A DNA stretch of 13,227 nucleotides from Flavobacteriaceae bacterium (GTDB lineage Bacteria; Bacteroidota; Bacteroidia; Flavobacteriales; Flavobacteriaceae): the NCBI GenBank assembly GCA_013001365.1, contig JABDMQ010000152.1, forward strand, positions 1 to 13,227, read 5' to 3'. The translations under genes and the position numbers were made by a program. Below the pieces are notes generated by a model. That model was given only the letters and a program-made list of their open reading frames with translations, did not search any database and was not told the origin of the DNA. Every line of letters begins with the position of its first letter. Positions within the stretch are counted from its first letter, which is position 1. Of this stretch, positions 5,952-13,227 are shown one piece after another.

Positions 5952-7910
5952 ATGGAGCATAACTCTACATTTCCCATCAAACAATCCGAGCTGGACATGC
6001 TACGTGATGAAGCTGCCTCTTACATTAAAAGCGTGCAATGGGAGCAAGGTATGCGCGCAAGAAATAAGGACAAGGATGCCAAGGACGATTCGATTCTTTT
6101 ATATTTATCCAGGGCCAAGGGAAACGGTGGTAACGATGTTACATCGGTTTCTAAGACAATTCTATCATTGAAGAAACGATTATTGCCTGATTCGGTTGCG
6201 ATTCCGCTACATCTTAATCAAACCCTTTTATCGGTTCAAGAAGGATTGGCATTAGGTATTTGGATAAAGGATAGCTATTACGATTCTTCTGGGCTTTCCG
6301 CATTAAGTGAAAACAAGTCTGGCCTTGACCGTGATCAGAAAAGAGAGTACGAAAGCAAGATGCAAACAGCTACAGCCTTCATGTTATACGCTGCATCTTA
6401 TAGTATACTACATGCTTTACATACAGTAGCTTCGGATGATTTATCCGTAATGAAGAACAAGTTTGCAGGTATTCCGGAATTGTCTTTCATGTCTCCATTA
6501 AAGGGAATTTCCTGTGCCTTGTATTATTACGATAAGTATTTAGGTCACCCTGATATCGTGAAGTCAGACAAAGACGTTACTGATTTTACCGTAGTTTATT
6601 TCGAGGCATTGATCGATGAGATCCAATTGCGGAAAAGTTCTTTGGAATACACGGATACCATAACTGATAGAACCTATAAACTTGAAAATTCTGAGTTCGC
6701 CATTTCTGGATGGGAAAATGTCTATGCAGGAACGGCTAAAAGTGTAGAGTTCAACAAGATCCAATTCGAACAAATAGTAGGGAATCGAGATGCCAAGCAT
6801 TTTGCAAGGCGGCTTACAGAGCGTATGCTTAGTTATGATTTTACGGTAAAGAAAAACCCATTTCAGGAATTAGGTGGTTTCATGCCTGTTTTCATGGGAT
6901 ATGGTATACCTGGAACAGGAAAAAGCATGCTTATTGCAGCCATAGCGACCCGATTGAAGGAACATAGTGATAATCTGGACATTCCATTTCTTTTTCACCC
7001 AATGCCAGATACCTTGATATCTACATTTCAAGGTGGGTCGGCAGAGAAAATGGTCGAATGGATGAAACCCCTTCAGGATCCTTCAAAACTTATCTTTGCG
7101 CCTATAGATGATGCAGAAAACAATCTACAAGAACGAACAGCACAGGGCGTTTCTGCTGGTGTGAAAGAGGTCATTGGTGTTTTCCTAAGGTATACAGAAG
7201 GAGCATATGCTGTTAATTATGGAAATAGTTCGATTGGTCTATTCACTAATCTTCCAGAGATGTTGGACAAAGCTGTCATTTCCAGGGTCCAAGGACGATT
7301 CAAGATCGATGGTGCCAGAACAGAGCATGATTTCTTGGATCAGGATCACTTGTGGTGGCGCAAATTAAAGGATACAATGCCAGAATTTGTTAATATGAAT
7401 GACCCCAAAGGGTATGAATATTTAGCAGACCAGGGATTGGCAAAAAGCATGGGAGAAATTCTTAAGGTGACCGATAAGCCATCAGAGGAGCGTGTTCTTG
7501 AAGCCTATGACTTGACAATGGAAAAGCATAAATTGAAGGACCATTCGTTCTATGCTACTTTATATAAGGAAATTCAGAAGTTGTTTCCATTCTTTTCTTC
7601 GAGAGACGTGAGGAACATACAAAGTGCTGTGTCGTTGCGATTGACCGATTTCGACCTGGAGAAAGAATGGTTTGAGAACCCAGATCTCTATTTCAGGAAA
7701 GATTACGAAACGAAGTTCGGTATGCTAAAGGAATTAATGAGAGCCAATATGAAAGGTCTAGATTTTTCGGAGATAAGGAGGCAAGAGGTCGTTCGATATT
7801 TGGACAATGTTGCGACCATTGCAGATACAGATTTCAAGCGTAAAGTAGACGCGCGAATAAATCAGCTTAATATTGAACTAGAAGCAAGAGAACAGTTTGA
7901 AAATGACTAA
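5952..7910 (+). CDS. AAA+ family ATPase with a large helical N-terminal domain
   Basis: 652 residues, cytosolic. The N-terminal ~300 residues are helical and contain no motif I know; they probably bind partner or substrate. The AAA core has Walker A GIPGTGKS (318-325), a post-Walker-A segment FQGGSAEKMVEWMKPL (359-374) matching the pore-loop/GxSE region of classical AAA proteins, and Walker B LIFAPIDDAE (380-389) with Asp-Asp where Asp-Glu is usual. It also has sensor-1-like TNLPEMLDKAV (432-442) and Arg-finger candidates R445/R449 in SRVQGRF. About 200 further helical residues follow. The fold is that of hexameric remodelling or unfolding ATPases; the target is unknown. Its stop overlaps the nudK-like start by 8 bp, implying translational coupling. 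It is the only recognisable motor of the operon. The Walker B Asp at the usual catalytic Glu position could mean slow hydrolysis, or E389 nearby may substitute. Confidence 0.88.
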   Translation: MEHNSTFPIKQSELDMLRDEAASYIKSVQWEQGMRARNKDKDAKDDSILLYLSRAKGNGGNDVTSVSKTILSLKKRLLPDSVAIPLHLNQTLLSVQEGLALGIWIKDSYYDSSGLSALSENKSGLDRDQKREYESKMQTATAFMLYAASYSILHALHTVASDDLSVMKNKFAGIPELSFMSPLKGISCALYYYDKYLGHPDIVKSDKDVTDFTVVYFEALIDEIQLRKSSLEYTDTITDRTYKLENSEFAISGWENVYAGTAKSVEFNKIQFEQIVGNRDAKHFARRLTERMLSYDFTVKKNPFQELGGFMPVFMGYGIPGTGKSMLIAAIATRLKEHSDNLDIPFLFHPMPDTLISTFQGGSAEKMVEWMKPLQDPSKLIFAPIDDAENNLQERTAQGVSAGVKEVIGVFLRYTEGAYAVNYGNSSIGLFTNLPEMLDKAVISRVQGRFKIDGARTEHDFLDQDHLWWRKLKDTMPEFVNMNDPKGYEYLADQGLAKSMGEILKVTDKPSEERVLEAYDLTMEKHKLKDHSFYATLYKEIQKLFPFFSSRDVRNIQSAVSLRLTDFDLEKEWFENPDLYFRKDYETKFGMLKELMRANMKGLDFSEIRRQEVVRYLDNVATIADTDFKRKVDARINQLNIELEAREQFEND

Positions 7911-8487
7911 TAGAAGGGTCAAGAACATAGTCAAGGAAGAATTGTCAGATAACTGGTATACTCTGAACAAGTACTCCTTTGATTTTCAATTGAACAATGG
8001 TTCCTGGGTCCATCAGGAAAGAGAAGCTTACGATCGTGGAAATGGAGCAGCAATCTTACTATACAATAAGGAACAAAAGACAATTATCTTAACTAAGCAA
8101 TTCAGGATGCCTACTTATGTAAATGGCAATGAAGATGGGTTTATGATCGAGGTCTGTGCAGGACTTTTAGATAACGATAATCCTGAGAATTGCATAAAGA
8201 AAGAAACCGAAGAAGAAACAGGCTATAGGGTCAATGAGGTAAAGAAAGTAATGGAAGCCTATTCATCACCTGGATCCGTTACAGAAATCCTGCATTTTTT
8301 CATTGCAGAGTATTCAGAAGAAATGAAAGTAAGTGATGGAGGAGGTGTGGAGTCGGAAACTGAGGATATTGAAGTCATGGAGGTTCCTTTTAGTAAAGCT
8401 ATGGAAATGGTGACAAAAGGAATTATAAAAGACATGAAGTCAATAATCTTGCTTCAATATGCCCAGATCAATAGATTAATAGGATGA
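7903..8487 (+). CDS. nudK: NudK-like Nudix hydrolase (GDP-mannose / nucleotide-sugar pyrophosphatase type)
   Basis: 194 residues from the ATG at 7903; a TTG two codons upstream (7897) is less likely. The protein matches NudK from memory along most of its length: RVKNIVKEELSDNWYTL near the N-terminus, FRMPTYVNGNEDGFMIEVCAG (67-87, in two parts), the Nudix box GLLDNDNPENCIKKE (87-101) with TEEETGY (102-108), SSPGSVTEILHFFIAEY, DGGGVESETEDIEV and the LLQYAQINRLIG end. Metal-binding Glu residues of the box are E101, E104 and E105. E. coli NudK (191 aa) hydrolyses GDP-mannose to GMP and mannose-1-phosphate, and also other nucleoside diphosphate sugars. The gene overlaps the AAA+ stop by 8 bp (ATGACTAA) and its own TGA overlaps the next ATG by 4 bp, so it is embedded in the operon and not an accidental neighbour. 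The in vivo substrate may differ from GDP-mannose. Confidence 0.9.
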   Translation: MTNRRVKNIVKEELSDNWYTLNKYSFDFQLNNGSWVHQEREAYDRGNGAAILLYNKEQKTIILTKQFRMPTYVNGNEDGFMIEVCAGLLDNDNPENCIKKETEEETGYRVNEVKKVMEAYSSPGSVTEILHFFIAEYSEEMKVSDGGGVESETEDIEVMEVPFSKAMEMVTKGIIKDMKSIILLQYAQINRLIG

Positions 8488-9719
8488 AAAAACTCCAAGC
8501 AGCAAATCTATACCGTAGCGAATTATTGCCTATAAGCGGAAAGCTAGTTGAGCGATATAACGAATGCTTGACCTTGCTTGGTATAACAGCAACTAAACTC
8601 AAGAAATTCTCCATAGACGGAATTGGCTGGAGTCCAGAAATAGCAGAAAAAAGAAACGACCCTCATTATCTCAATATTGGAGATGCTAACCCTCGTGCAA
8701 TAATCATAACGCCGCAGCAGAAGAACAAGCCTGTTTATGTTCCTTTTCATTCGTTTGATAGAGAAATAATGAAACAGGTGTTTAGGATACATGGAGACAA
8801 GATAAATGACATAACTCGTGATTGTGCAATCTGCGTCGATTTGGATCAATACATAGACGCTTTTTATGAACCATTGGATGTCTTGAAATACCAGAGCATT
8901 AATATTGGATTTAGATTGATCAATGACCTGGATGATATACAGGAACAGCAATTACAACTTATCGAAAAATTCAAGGAAGGAAATAATTTCCTTGAAGAGG
9001 ATATTCATCTGCAATTACTTGGCATGGCTCGCAAGCATGGCGATCTGAGATATCGAGATTTAAAGCTACATGACCTTCAATTTACGACAGATTCCTTTTA
9101 TACAAGAGCATTCGGGGGCATTTATGTTCTCAGGGATTTTATATCACCTATAGTGATCTTCGAGGATCGAGAGGCTTATAAGGAAGCCATAAAGGATACG
9201 ACCTATGATGTATTGATCTACCATATTAAGCAGCCCGAACTCATAGGGAAATTGAGGGACCATCTAATTATTACTCACGACCTAGAGGAAGTCGTTAAAA
9301 CCGAGCGATACGATAGAATAAAGAAATTTGTCTTTGTTAATGAATTGAAGAATACTAAGAATCCTATCAAGGATATCCTGGACGATAAAATGCTTTTCAA
9401 GAGTTATTTGAGCAAGATCGATATCGAAAAACGTAAAAAAGTGATGTCTGTTGAACGCTATTTGGAAAAACTTGAAGTAAGCAATGAGTATAAGATTGGT
9501 GATATAGTAGATGAAAGTCTTTTCATTGCCATGCACGAACCGCATTCGTCCCTAATAGGCAAACACCAAGACCTAATATGGCAGTTATTGATCACTATTG
9601 CGCCTTTCGATCCTCTGCATTTGTACTGGTACAGAAAAGAGGAATTTTATAAGGCTTATGAGTCCTGGGATGATTCTTATAAGGAGTGGGTGATACATTA
9701 CATTAGTAACAAAGTATAG
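8484..9719 (+). CDS. Conserved-looking protein of unknown function (411 aa)
   Basis: 411 residues, no signal peptide or transmembrane helix. I recognise the style of a Bacteroidota-restricted uncharacterised family (possibly the one catalogued as DUF6638, from memory and unverified) but know no function. Notable segments are YRSELLPISGKLVERYN (10-26), FSIDGIGWSPEIAEKRNDPH (42-61), RAIIITPQQKNKPVYVPFHS (71-90), FYTRAFGGIYVLRDFI (205-220), a His-containing MHEPHSSLIGKHQ (350-362), and an aromatic C-terminus (LHLYWYRKEEFYKAYESWDD, 378-397). The density of specific aromatic, His and Gly-Trp motifs suggests a folded, conserved domain. The start ATG overlaps the nudK-like stop (ATGA), so translation is coupled. 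The two membrane-protein genes follow after 42 bp. Confidence 0.85.
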   Translation: MKKLQAANLYRSELLPISGKLVERYNECLTLLGITATKLKKFSIDGIGWSPEIAEKRNDPHYLNIGDANPRAIIITPQQKNKPVYVPFHSFDREIMKQVFRIHGDKINDITRDCAICVDLDQYIDAFYEPLDVLKYQSINIGFRLINDLDDIQEQQLQLIEKFKEGNNFLEEDIHLQLLGMARKHGDLRYRDLKLHDLQFTTDSFYTRAFGGIYVLRDFISPIVIFEDREAYKEAIKDTTYDVLIYHIKQPELIGKLRDHLIITHDLEEVVKTERYDRIKKFVFVNELKNTKNPIKDILDDKMLFKSYLSKIDIEKRKKVMSVERYLEKLEVSNEYKIGDIVDESLFIAMHEPHSSLIGKHQDLIWQLLITIAPFDPLHLYWYRKEEFYKAYESWDDSYKEWVIHYISNKV

Positions 9720-9761
9720 ATTAAATAGACTAACTTTATATAGCAGTAAATCATTTCCATT

Positions 9762-10295
9762 ATGACTATAGAACTCATTACATTTATCGGTGCCATTCTC
9801 TTCGGTATTCTATTGTATTGGCGAGAGTCCAATGGCAATGGCCTATATCGTTTTATCAATAAATTGGCGTATAGTAAAGAACTTCAAATGAAAGCCGAGG
9901 ACAAGAAAGGATTCATTTACCAGCAATCATTGCTTTTAAGGATAGTCTATATTACAGCATTCTTCTTGATTGGAATCGTTATCACCAGATTCCTTATTCC
10001 AATTGACTTGGCCACCATTTCACTATTTGCCTCAATGATCGTTGGTACTTTGGCTGGTACATACATTGCGGCTTTCGTTTTCAAGTCAGGGGAGGTGATC
10101 GATGAAAAATCAGATTCGTTTGAGGATGTCCTTCAAGATACCATTGACAAGGGAAAGGATTTCATTGAGGACTTGAAGAGCAAGGAAACTGATGTAACCC
10201 AAGAATCCCAGGAGATTACAGAAGAAGTGCAAGAGGAGGTCAAACCAGAAGAAAAATCTGCTCGTGAACGATTAAAGGATAAGGGACTATTATAA
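9762..10295 (+). CDS. Three-helix inner-membrane protein with acidic cytosolic tail
   Basis: 177 residues, family not recognised. Predicted helices lie at about 3-20 (IELITFIGAILFGILLYW), 58-79 (LLRIVYITAFFLIGIVITRF) and 82-107 (LATISLFASMIVGTLAGTYI onward). The K/R-rich loop between helices 1 and 2 (YRFINKLAYSKELQMKAEDK) should be cytosolic, which puts the N-terminus outside and the C-terminal 70 residues in the cytosol. That tail is strongly acidic and helical (DSFEDVLQDTIDKGKDFIED, then a Glu-rich run) and ends with KSARERLKDKGLL. Such a tail could dock cytosolic operon partners (inference). The stop is 7 bp from the next membrane-protein gene, so the two are very likely made together and may form one membrane complex. 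Confidence 0.83.
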   Translation: MTIELITFIGAILFGILLYWRESNGNGLYRFINKLAYSKELQMKAEDKKGFIYQQSLLLRIVYITAFFLIGIVITRFLIPIDLATISLFASMIVGTLAGTYIAAFVFKSGEVIDEKSDSFEDVLQDTIDKGKDFIEDLKSKETDVTQESQEITEEVQEEVKPEEKSARERLKDKGLL

Positions 10296-10302
10296 ACAAC
10301 CA

Positions 10303-12015
10303 ATGATCAAACAATACTGGCAAAAAGGAGCAAAACAGAAAAGAACTGTCATTATAATTGGACTGTTATTGTTCTTTGCAATATTCTTTCTCCGCGATGA
10401 TTATCAACCAGCACTCTTATTCATAAGAAAGTTCATTTTTATAATCCTATTGAGTGGTATCATCTTGTTTTTTGGATTGCGAAAATTCAGGAGTTCCGCT
10501 AGTTCTGGAAGGAGATTAGGAATTCTTTCATTACTGCTTGTGTTTTTTGCGTTTCTTTATGTAGTAGGATGGCATTTCGGTATGTACGATTACATGAAAA
10601 CATATAATGTTTTCAAAGACTTGAACAAGATTGAAATTCAGGAATTGCCATTGACTCAAAACGAGCGTATCCAGCCGTTACGAAATATCTTTTCCATGGC
10701 AAATGAATCTGTAGGGGAAACATTAGACGTTTCCTTACCGCATTTGGTCAGGGTAGATGGAGAGAATAAATGGACGATGGCGATTCAACCATCTGAGAAG
10801 TATACTATGCAGCAGATCAGTGACAATACGGAGGAAGTCTTTTCTGTATCCAGTACGACACCATTCCCGAGGTTTTCAAATGAAAACAGGATTCCAGTAA
10901 CATTTTCGATTGGAGAGTCACTTAAGTTCAGTAGGAACACTTATAATGCGGTGGTTCAACGCTTCAATATTTTTCAATTGTTCAGCAACGAACCAGGAGA
11001 TACCTTCTACATGAAAAACGATGAAGGTAAATGGGTAGAGGTCGTCAGCCTGATCAGATGGAAAGGTTTCTTCTTTCCATATCCAACTTTCGGTGGCGTG
11101 ATGGTAATAGATAATGGAGAGCATGATTTCAATGATTACGTCGAAAGGATCTTAATAGGTAAAGGCACTTTCATCGGTCCTGATAAAATGAAGGATCATG
11201 ACTACCTAACTCGGCAAAACACACTATCAGAAAAAGTTTCGAGGCTACAGGCAGAATCCTTGAAATTCTTAGGTGGATTCAGTGACCCATTACCTTGGAA
11301 TATGCAGACAGCTGTCAAGATTCCAGACCTACCTGATGATCAGAATCAACAACCTTTTGTTACAGATTTCGATTTCTCAGGAACAAATATCGATACCTAT
11401 AATGGACTTTATCATTGGTTTGGACTAGAACCAGTAGGAGATGAAAGAACAAGCTTGACGTTTAGTGTATTCGTTCCTGCAGATGGGACCGACAAGCTTT
11501 ATTATTACGACCATGCTGAGAAGAAGCAAGGGTATGCCGGAGTTTCGGCTATGCCTCTTAAAGTAATTGAGTCGCGCAAGGAATATGATTGGTCGGTAAA
11601 TAAACCTGTTGAATTTCGACCTTATATCAAGGATATTGCAGGGCGAAAACGAATGTTTTTTCTCGGAACCATTTCTGCAATAAGAGAAGGTTCTGATAAT
11701 TTTGATGGTTCTGCAACACCAGACCTTGCGCTTATCGACAGCGAGTATCGCGATGTTGTTTGGATTGATGTTAAGCACCCCAGTCGCTGGGACAAATCTG
11801 TTTACGATCAATTAAATGAAGCGTGGCGAGCGAGTGAAGGCATAGACAAGTATTTTGTGGAGGAAACCAAGACCATTGAATTGGATAAACTAGATGTTGG
11901 TTCTGAAAAGGAAATCCCTACGCAGGACAAGGACACAGAGGAAATAGAGCGTCTACAACGTCAGATCGATTCCATTAAAGCATTGAAAGCGGTAAAATCG
12001 GATTCATTGAATTAA
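10303..12015 (+). CDS. Membrane-anchored protein with a large, probably periplasmic domain
   Basis: 570 residues, family not recognised. Three hydrophobic helices sit at the N-terminus: about 15-30 (TVIIIGLLLFFAIFFL), 38-59 and 72-92. The basic N-terminus (KGAKQKR) and the basic loop between helices 2 and 3 (RKFRSSASSGRR) should be cytosolic, placing residues ~95-570 in the periplasm. That domain has a likely helical start (YNVFKDLNKIEIQELPLTQ), strand-rich sequence with Pro/Gly/aromatic motifs such as KGFFFPYPTFGGVMVID (254-270) and DLPDDQNQQPFVTDFDFSG. A long C-terminal part shows WSVNKPVEFRPYI and VVWIDVKHPSRWDKSV. It ends in a charged coil, EEIERLQRQIDSIKAL. I see no catalytic signature; a ligand-sensing or envelope-scaffold role is inference. 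It is the last gene of the operon, 18 bp from a convergent gene, with no clear terminator between. Confidence 0.85.
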   Translation: MIKQYWQKGAKQKRTVIIIGLLLFFAIFFLRDDYQPALLFIRKFIFIILLSGIILFFGLRKFRSSASSGRRLGILSLLLVFFAFLYVVGWHFGMYDYMKTYNVFKDLNKIEIQELPLTQNERIQPLRNIFSMANESVGETLDVSLPHLVRVDGENKWTMAIQPSEKYTMQQISDNTEEVFSVSSTTPFPRFSNENRIPVTFSIGESLKFSRNTYNAVVQRFNIFQLFSNEPGDTFYMKNDEGKWVEVVSLIRWKGFFFPYPTFGGVMVIDNGEHDFNDYVERILIGKGTFIGPDKMKDHDYLTRQNTLSEKVSRLQAESLKFLGGFSDPLPWNMQTAVKIPDLPDDQNQQPFVTDFDFSGTNIDTYNGLYHWFGLEPVGDERTSLTFSVFVPADGTDKLYYYDHAEKKQGYAGVSAMPLKVIESRKEYDWSVNKPVEFRPYIKDIAGRKRMFFLGTISAIREGSDNFDGSATPDLALIDSEYRDVVWIDVKHPSRWDKSVYDQLNEAWRASEGIDKYFVEETKTIELDKLDVGSEKEIPTQDKDTEEIERLQRQIDSIKALKAVKSDSLN

Positions 12016-12033
12016 AGGACAAGTCTTATTTAT

Positions 12034-12498
12034 TTAAAAAATCAATGCCATCTTGATATTACTCCTCTCATAGGGACAATCAGGCTCAACCGGAATTTCA
12101 ATAAATCCAAATTTCCTGTATATGTAAATAGCATTTTCCAAAATTGTATTGGAGTAAAGTATCAGGGATTTTAGTCCAGTCCCCATGGAAAATTCTATAC
12201 AATGTTGCATAAGTTTCTGACCGATCTTATAACCACGATAAGTAGGTAAAACTGCCATTTTGGTTAATTCAAACACTGTTTGCTCTTTCGTTGGCATCAA
12301 GGCTACTGTACCGACTACTGAATCATTATATATAGCAAAGAAAATATGTCCACCTTTACTGATAATATATTTTTTAGGATTGCTCAGAACTTCTTCATCA
12401 AAGGGTTCAACATAGAAATAGTTCTTGAGCCATTCGATGTTCAAATCATAGAATTCCTTGCTGAAATTATCCTGATAAGAGCTAATCTTTATTTCCAT
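12034..12498 (-). CDS. GNAT-family N-acetyltransferase
   Basis: 154 residues with the GNAT fold order. A strand pair HIFFAIYNDSVVGTVALMPT (51-70) is followed by motif A VFELTKMAVLPTYRGYKIGQ (75-94) plus KLM, where acetyl-CoA pyrophosphate binds. Motif B SLILYSNTILENAIYIYRKF (111-130) is followed by GFIEIP. In the motif A loop the usual R-x-x-G-x-G reads R88-G-Y-K-I-G93, so the first glycine is Lys, a variation found in some functional members. Acetyl acceptor unknown. The start ATG (12498) lies inside the end of the upstream hutG-like gene, a 17-bp overlap, so the two are translated from one mRNA. A role in amino acid or histidine catabolism is possible but not shown by sequence. Confidence 0.88.
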   Translation of the reverse strand: MEIKISSYQDNFSKEFYDLNIEWLKNYFYVEPFDEEVLSNPKKYIISKGGHIFFAIYNDSVVGTVALMPTKEQTVFELTKMAVLPTYRGYKIGQKLMQHCIEFSMGTGLKSLILYSNTILENAIYIYRKFGFIEIPVEPDCPYERSNIKMALIF

Positions 12499-13227
12499 GA
12501 GCCTTAATGAAATCAGTTATTAAATAGGAGAGGAGCTTTGCACCCTGAGTAGATTGTTGCTTGGATCCAAGATTAGGCGCAGCCTCGCAAATATGGAGAT
12601 ATCTAGCGTTTTCATGTTTCCCGAAATATGAAACGAATTTCCGAGCTTCTGTGCCACTAAAACCGCTTGGTGTCATAGCGCTACTTGGCATATTCTCAAT
12701 GGCATCACAGTCTACTTCTACACCAAATGGCCTTGAAGAAATAAAGTCGAAGGCTTTTTTTAGCGCTGCCTCAAAAGTTGATTCTCCACGGATCTTTATA
12801 GATTCAAAAGTATTGTAGGCAATATGCTTTTTCAATTTTTTAATGACTTTTAGGATATCGGAAGAGGTATAATTCTCATGTATTCCAAAAATGAAATATT
12901 TTTTCAAGAATCCTTCCGCGAAAGCATAACTGAATCCGTTACCACTATGCCGGCCTTCTTCTGGCCTAAAGTCTGTATGGGCATCGAAATTTACTGCATT
13001 GATATTTTTATTCAATGCTAAAGAAGTCCCCTTAATGCATCCATAAGCATTATTATGCCCTCCTCCAATGATAATTGGAATCTTACCTGCTTTTATTATA
13101 AGATTTACCAAGTAACTGACTTCGGCGTCTATTTCAGCAACCATTTTACGTGCTTGTTTGATATCCCTCGAACTTTTTTGATCAAGCTTTGAAAGCTTTT
13201 TTAACGCTTTCTTTGGATAAATATGCC
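12482..13227 (-). CDS. hutG: Formimidoylglutamase-like arginase-family protein, 5' end outside window
   Basis: The frame is open through the window edge: 27 codons (HIYPKKALKKLSKLDQK and onward) precede the Met codon at 13144, and the family is longer, so the start lies outside. Counting from that Met, the binuclear-metal ligands of the ureohydrolase/arginase fold are all present: H30 in GGGHNNAYG, D54/H56/D58 in FDAHTDFR, and D145/D147 in VDCDAIE. RHSGNGFSYAF and MTPSGFSG are typical of Bacteroidota proteins annotated as formimidoylglutamase, which hydrolyses N-formimino-L-glutamate to glutamate and formamide in histidine degradation. Arginase or agmatinase activity is the alternative; the HNN after the first metal His differs from typical arginases (GGDHS). 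A hutI-type neighbour upstream, outside the window, would settle it. Confidence 0.82.
   Translation of the reverse strand, partial: HIYPKKALKKLSKLDQKSSRDIKQARKMVAEIDAEVSYLVNLIIKAGKIPIIIGGGHNNAYGCIKGTSLALNKNINAVNFDAHTDFRPEEGRHSGNGFSYAFAEGFLKKYFIFGIHENYTSSDILKVIKKLKKHIAYNTFESIKIRGESTFEAALKKAFDFISSRPFGVEVDCDAIENMPSSAMTPSGFSGTEARKFVSYFGKHENARYLHICEAAPNLGSKQQSTQGAKLLSYLITDFIKAHGNKD

Noticed and set aside
7897..7902. TTG start for the nudK-like gene
   Set aside because: The ATG at 7903 gives a length of 194 aa, close to E. coli NudK, and the common 8-bp overlap with the upstream stop. The TTG adds only two residues.
8544..8951. Open frame of 135 codons on the minus strand
   Set aside because: It lies wholly inside the well-supported plus-strand gene at 8484-9719, has no coherent domain or operon context, and reads like an antisense shadow.
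11425..11811. Open frame of 128 codons on the minus strand
   Set aside because: It lies inside the plus-strand gene at 10303-12015, has scattered Cys/Arg-rich low-order sequence and no own upstream signals.
3397..12015. Reading the operon as a contractile injection system, type VI secretion locus or prophage
   Set aside because: A AAA+ ATPase and membrane proteins are present, but there are no sheath, tube, baseplate, spike, integrase or capsid genes, and the flanks are housekeeping genes.
12016..12033. Terminator between the convergent genes at the operon end
   Set aside because: The 18-bp gap is A/T-rich but holds no stem of useful length in either direction.

Overview
The window looks like chromosomal DNA of a member of the Bacteroidota, probably in the Flavobacteriales/Cytophagales range. 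The evidence is low-GC coding sequence, start codons preceded by A/T-rich tracts without a Shine-Dalgarno motif, a perfect Bacteroidota-type promoter (TTG-N19-TATATTTG, minus strand at 1508-1537), an OmpP1/FadL-type outer membrane protein, and a HutG-like arginase-fold protein that reads like Bacteroidota versions. I see no rRNA, tRNA, CRISPR array, insertion sequence or phage gene.

Layout. (1) 1-981: the 3' part of ettA, an ABC-F translation factor, cut by the window start. (2) 992-1476, minus strand: two tandem genes for tiny membrane proteins with similar architecture, served by a recognisable promoter. (3) 1477-1818: a 342-bp divergent intergenic region with two CRP/FNR-geometry dyads and a strong 11-bp stem-loop just before the next gene. 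(4) 1819-3204: an OmpP1/FadL-family outer membrane channel, closed by a clear intrinsic terminator at 3228-3258. (5) 3397-12015: seven same-strand genes. They encode an acidic coiled-coil protein, an unrecognised protein, a AAA+ ATPase, a NudK-type Nudix hydrolase, a second unrecognised protein, a three-helix membrane protein with an acidic tail, and a membrane-anchored protein with a large, probably periplasmic domain. (6) 12034-13227, minus strand: a GNAT acetyltransferase overlapping the 3' end of a formimidoylglutamase-like gene that runs off the window.

How the genes may work together. From the AAA+ gene through the second unrecognised gene, start and stop codons overlap (8 bp, then 4 bp), and the two membrane-protein genes follow at 42 bp and 7 bp. 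The block therefore looks like one operon. My reading, which is inference, is an inner-membrane platform (the last two genes) working with a cytosolic AAA+ motor, a coiled-coil adaptor, two unassigned proteins and a nucleotide-sugar or nucleotide-derivative pyrophosphatase. The acidic tails on the coiled-coil and three-helix proteins could be docking sites. I cannot name this system, and it is the best candidate in the window for something undescribed. The flanking ettA, ompP1 and hutG genes are ordinary housekeeping or catabolic genes, so the cluster looks like part of the core chromosome rather than a mobile island.
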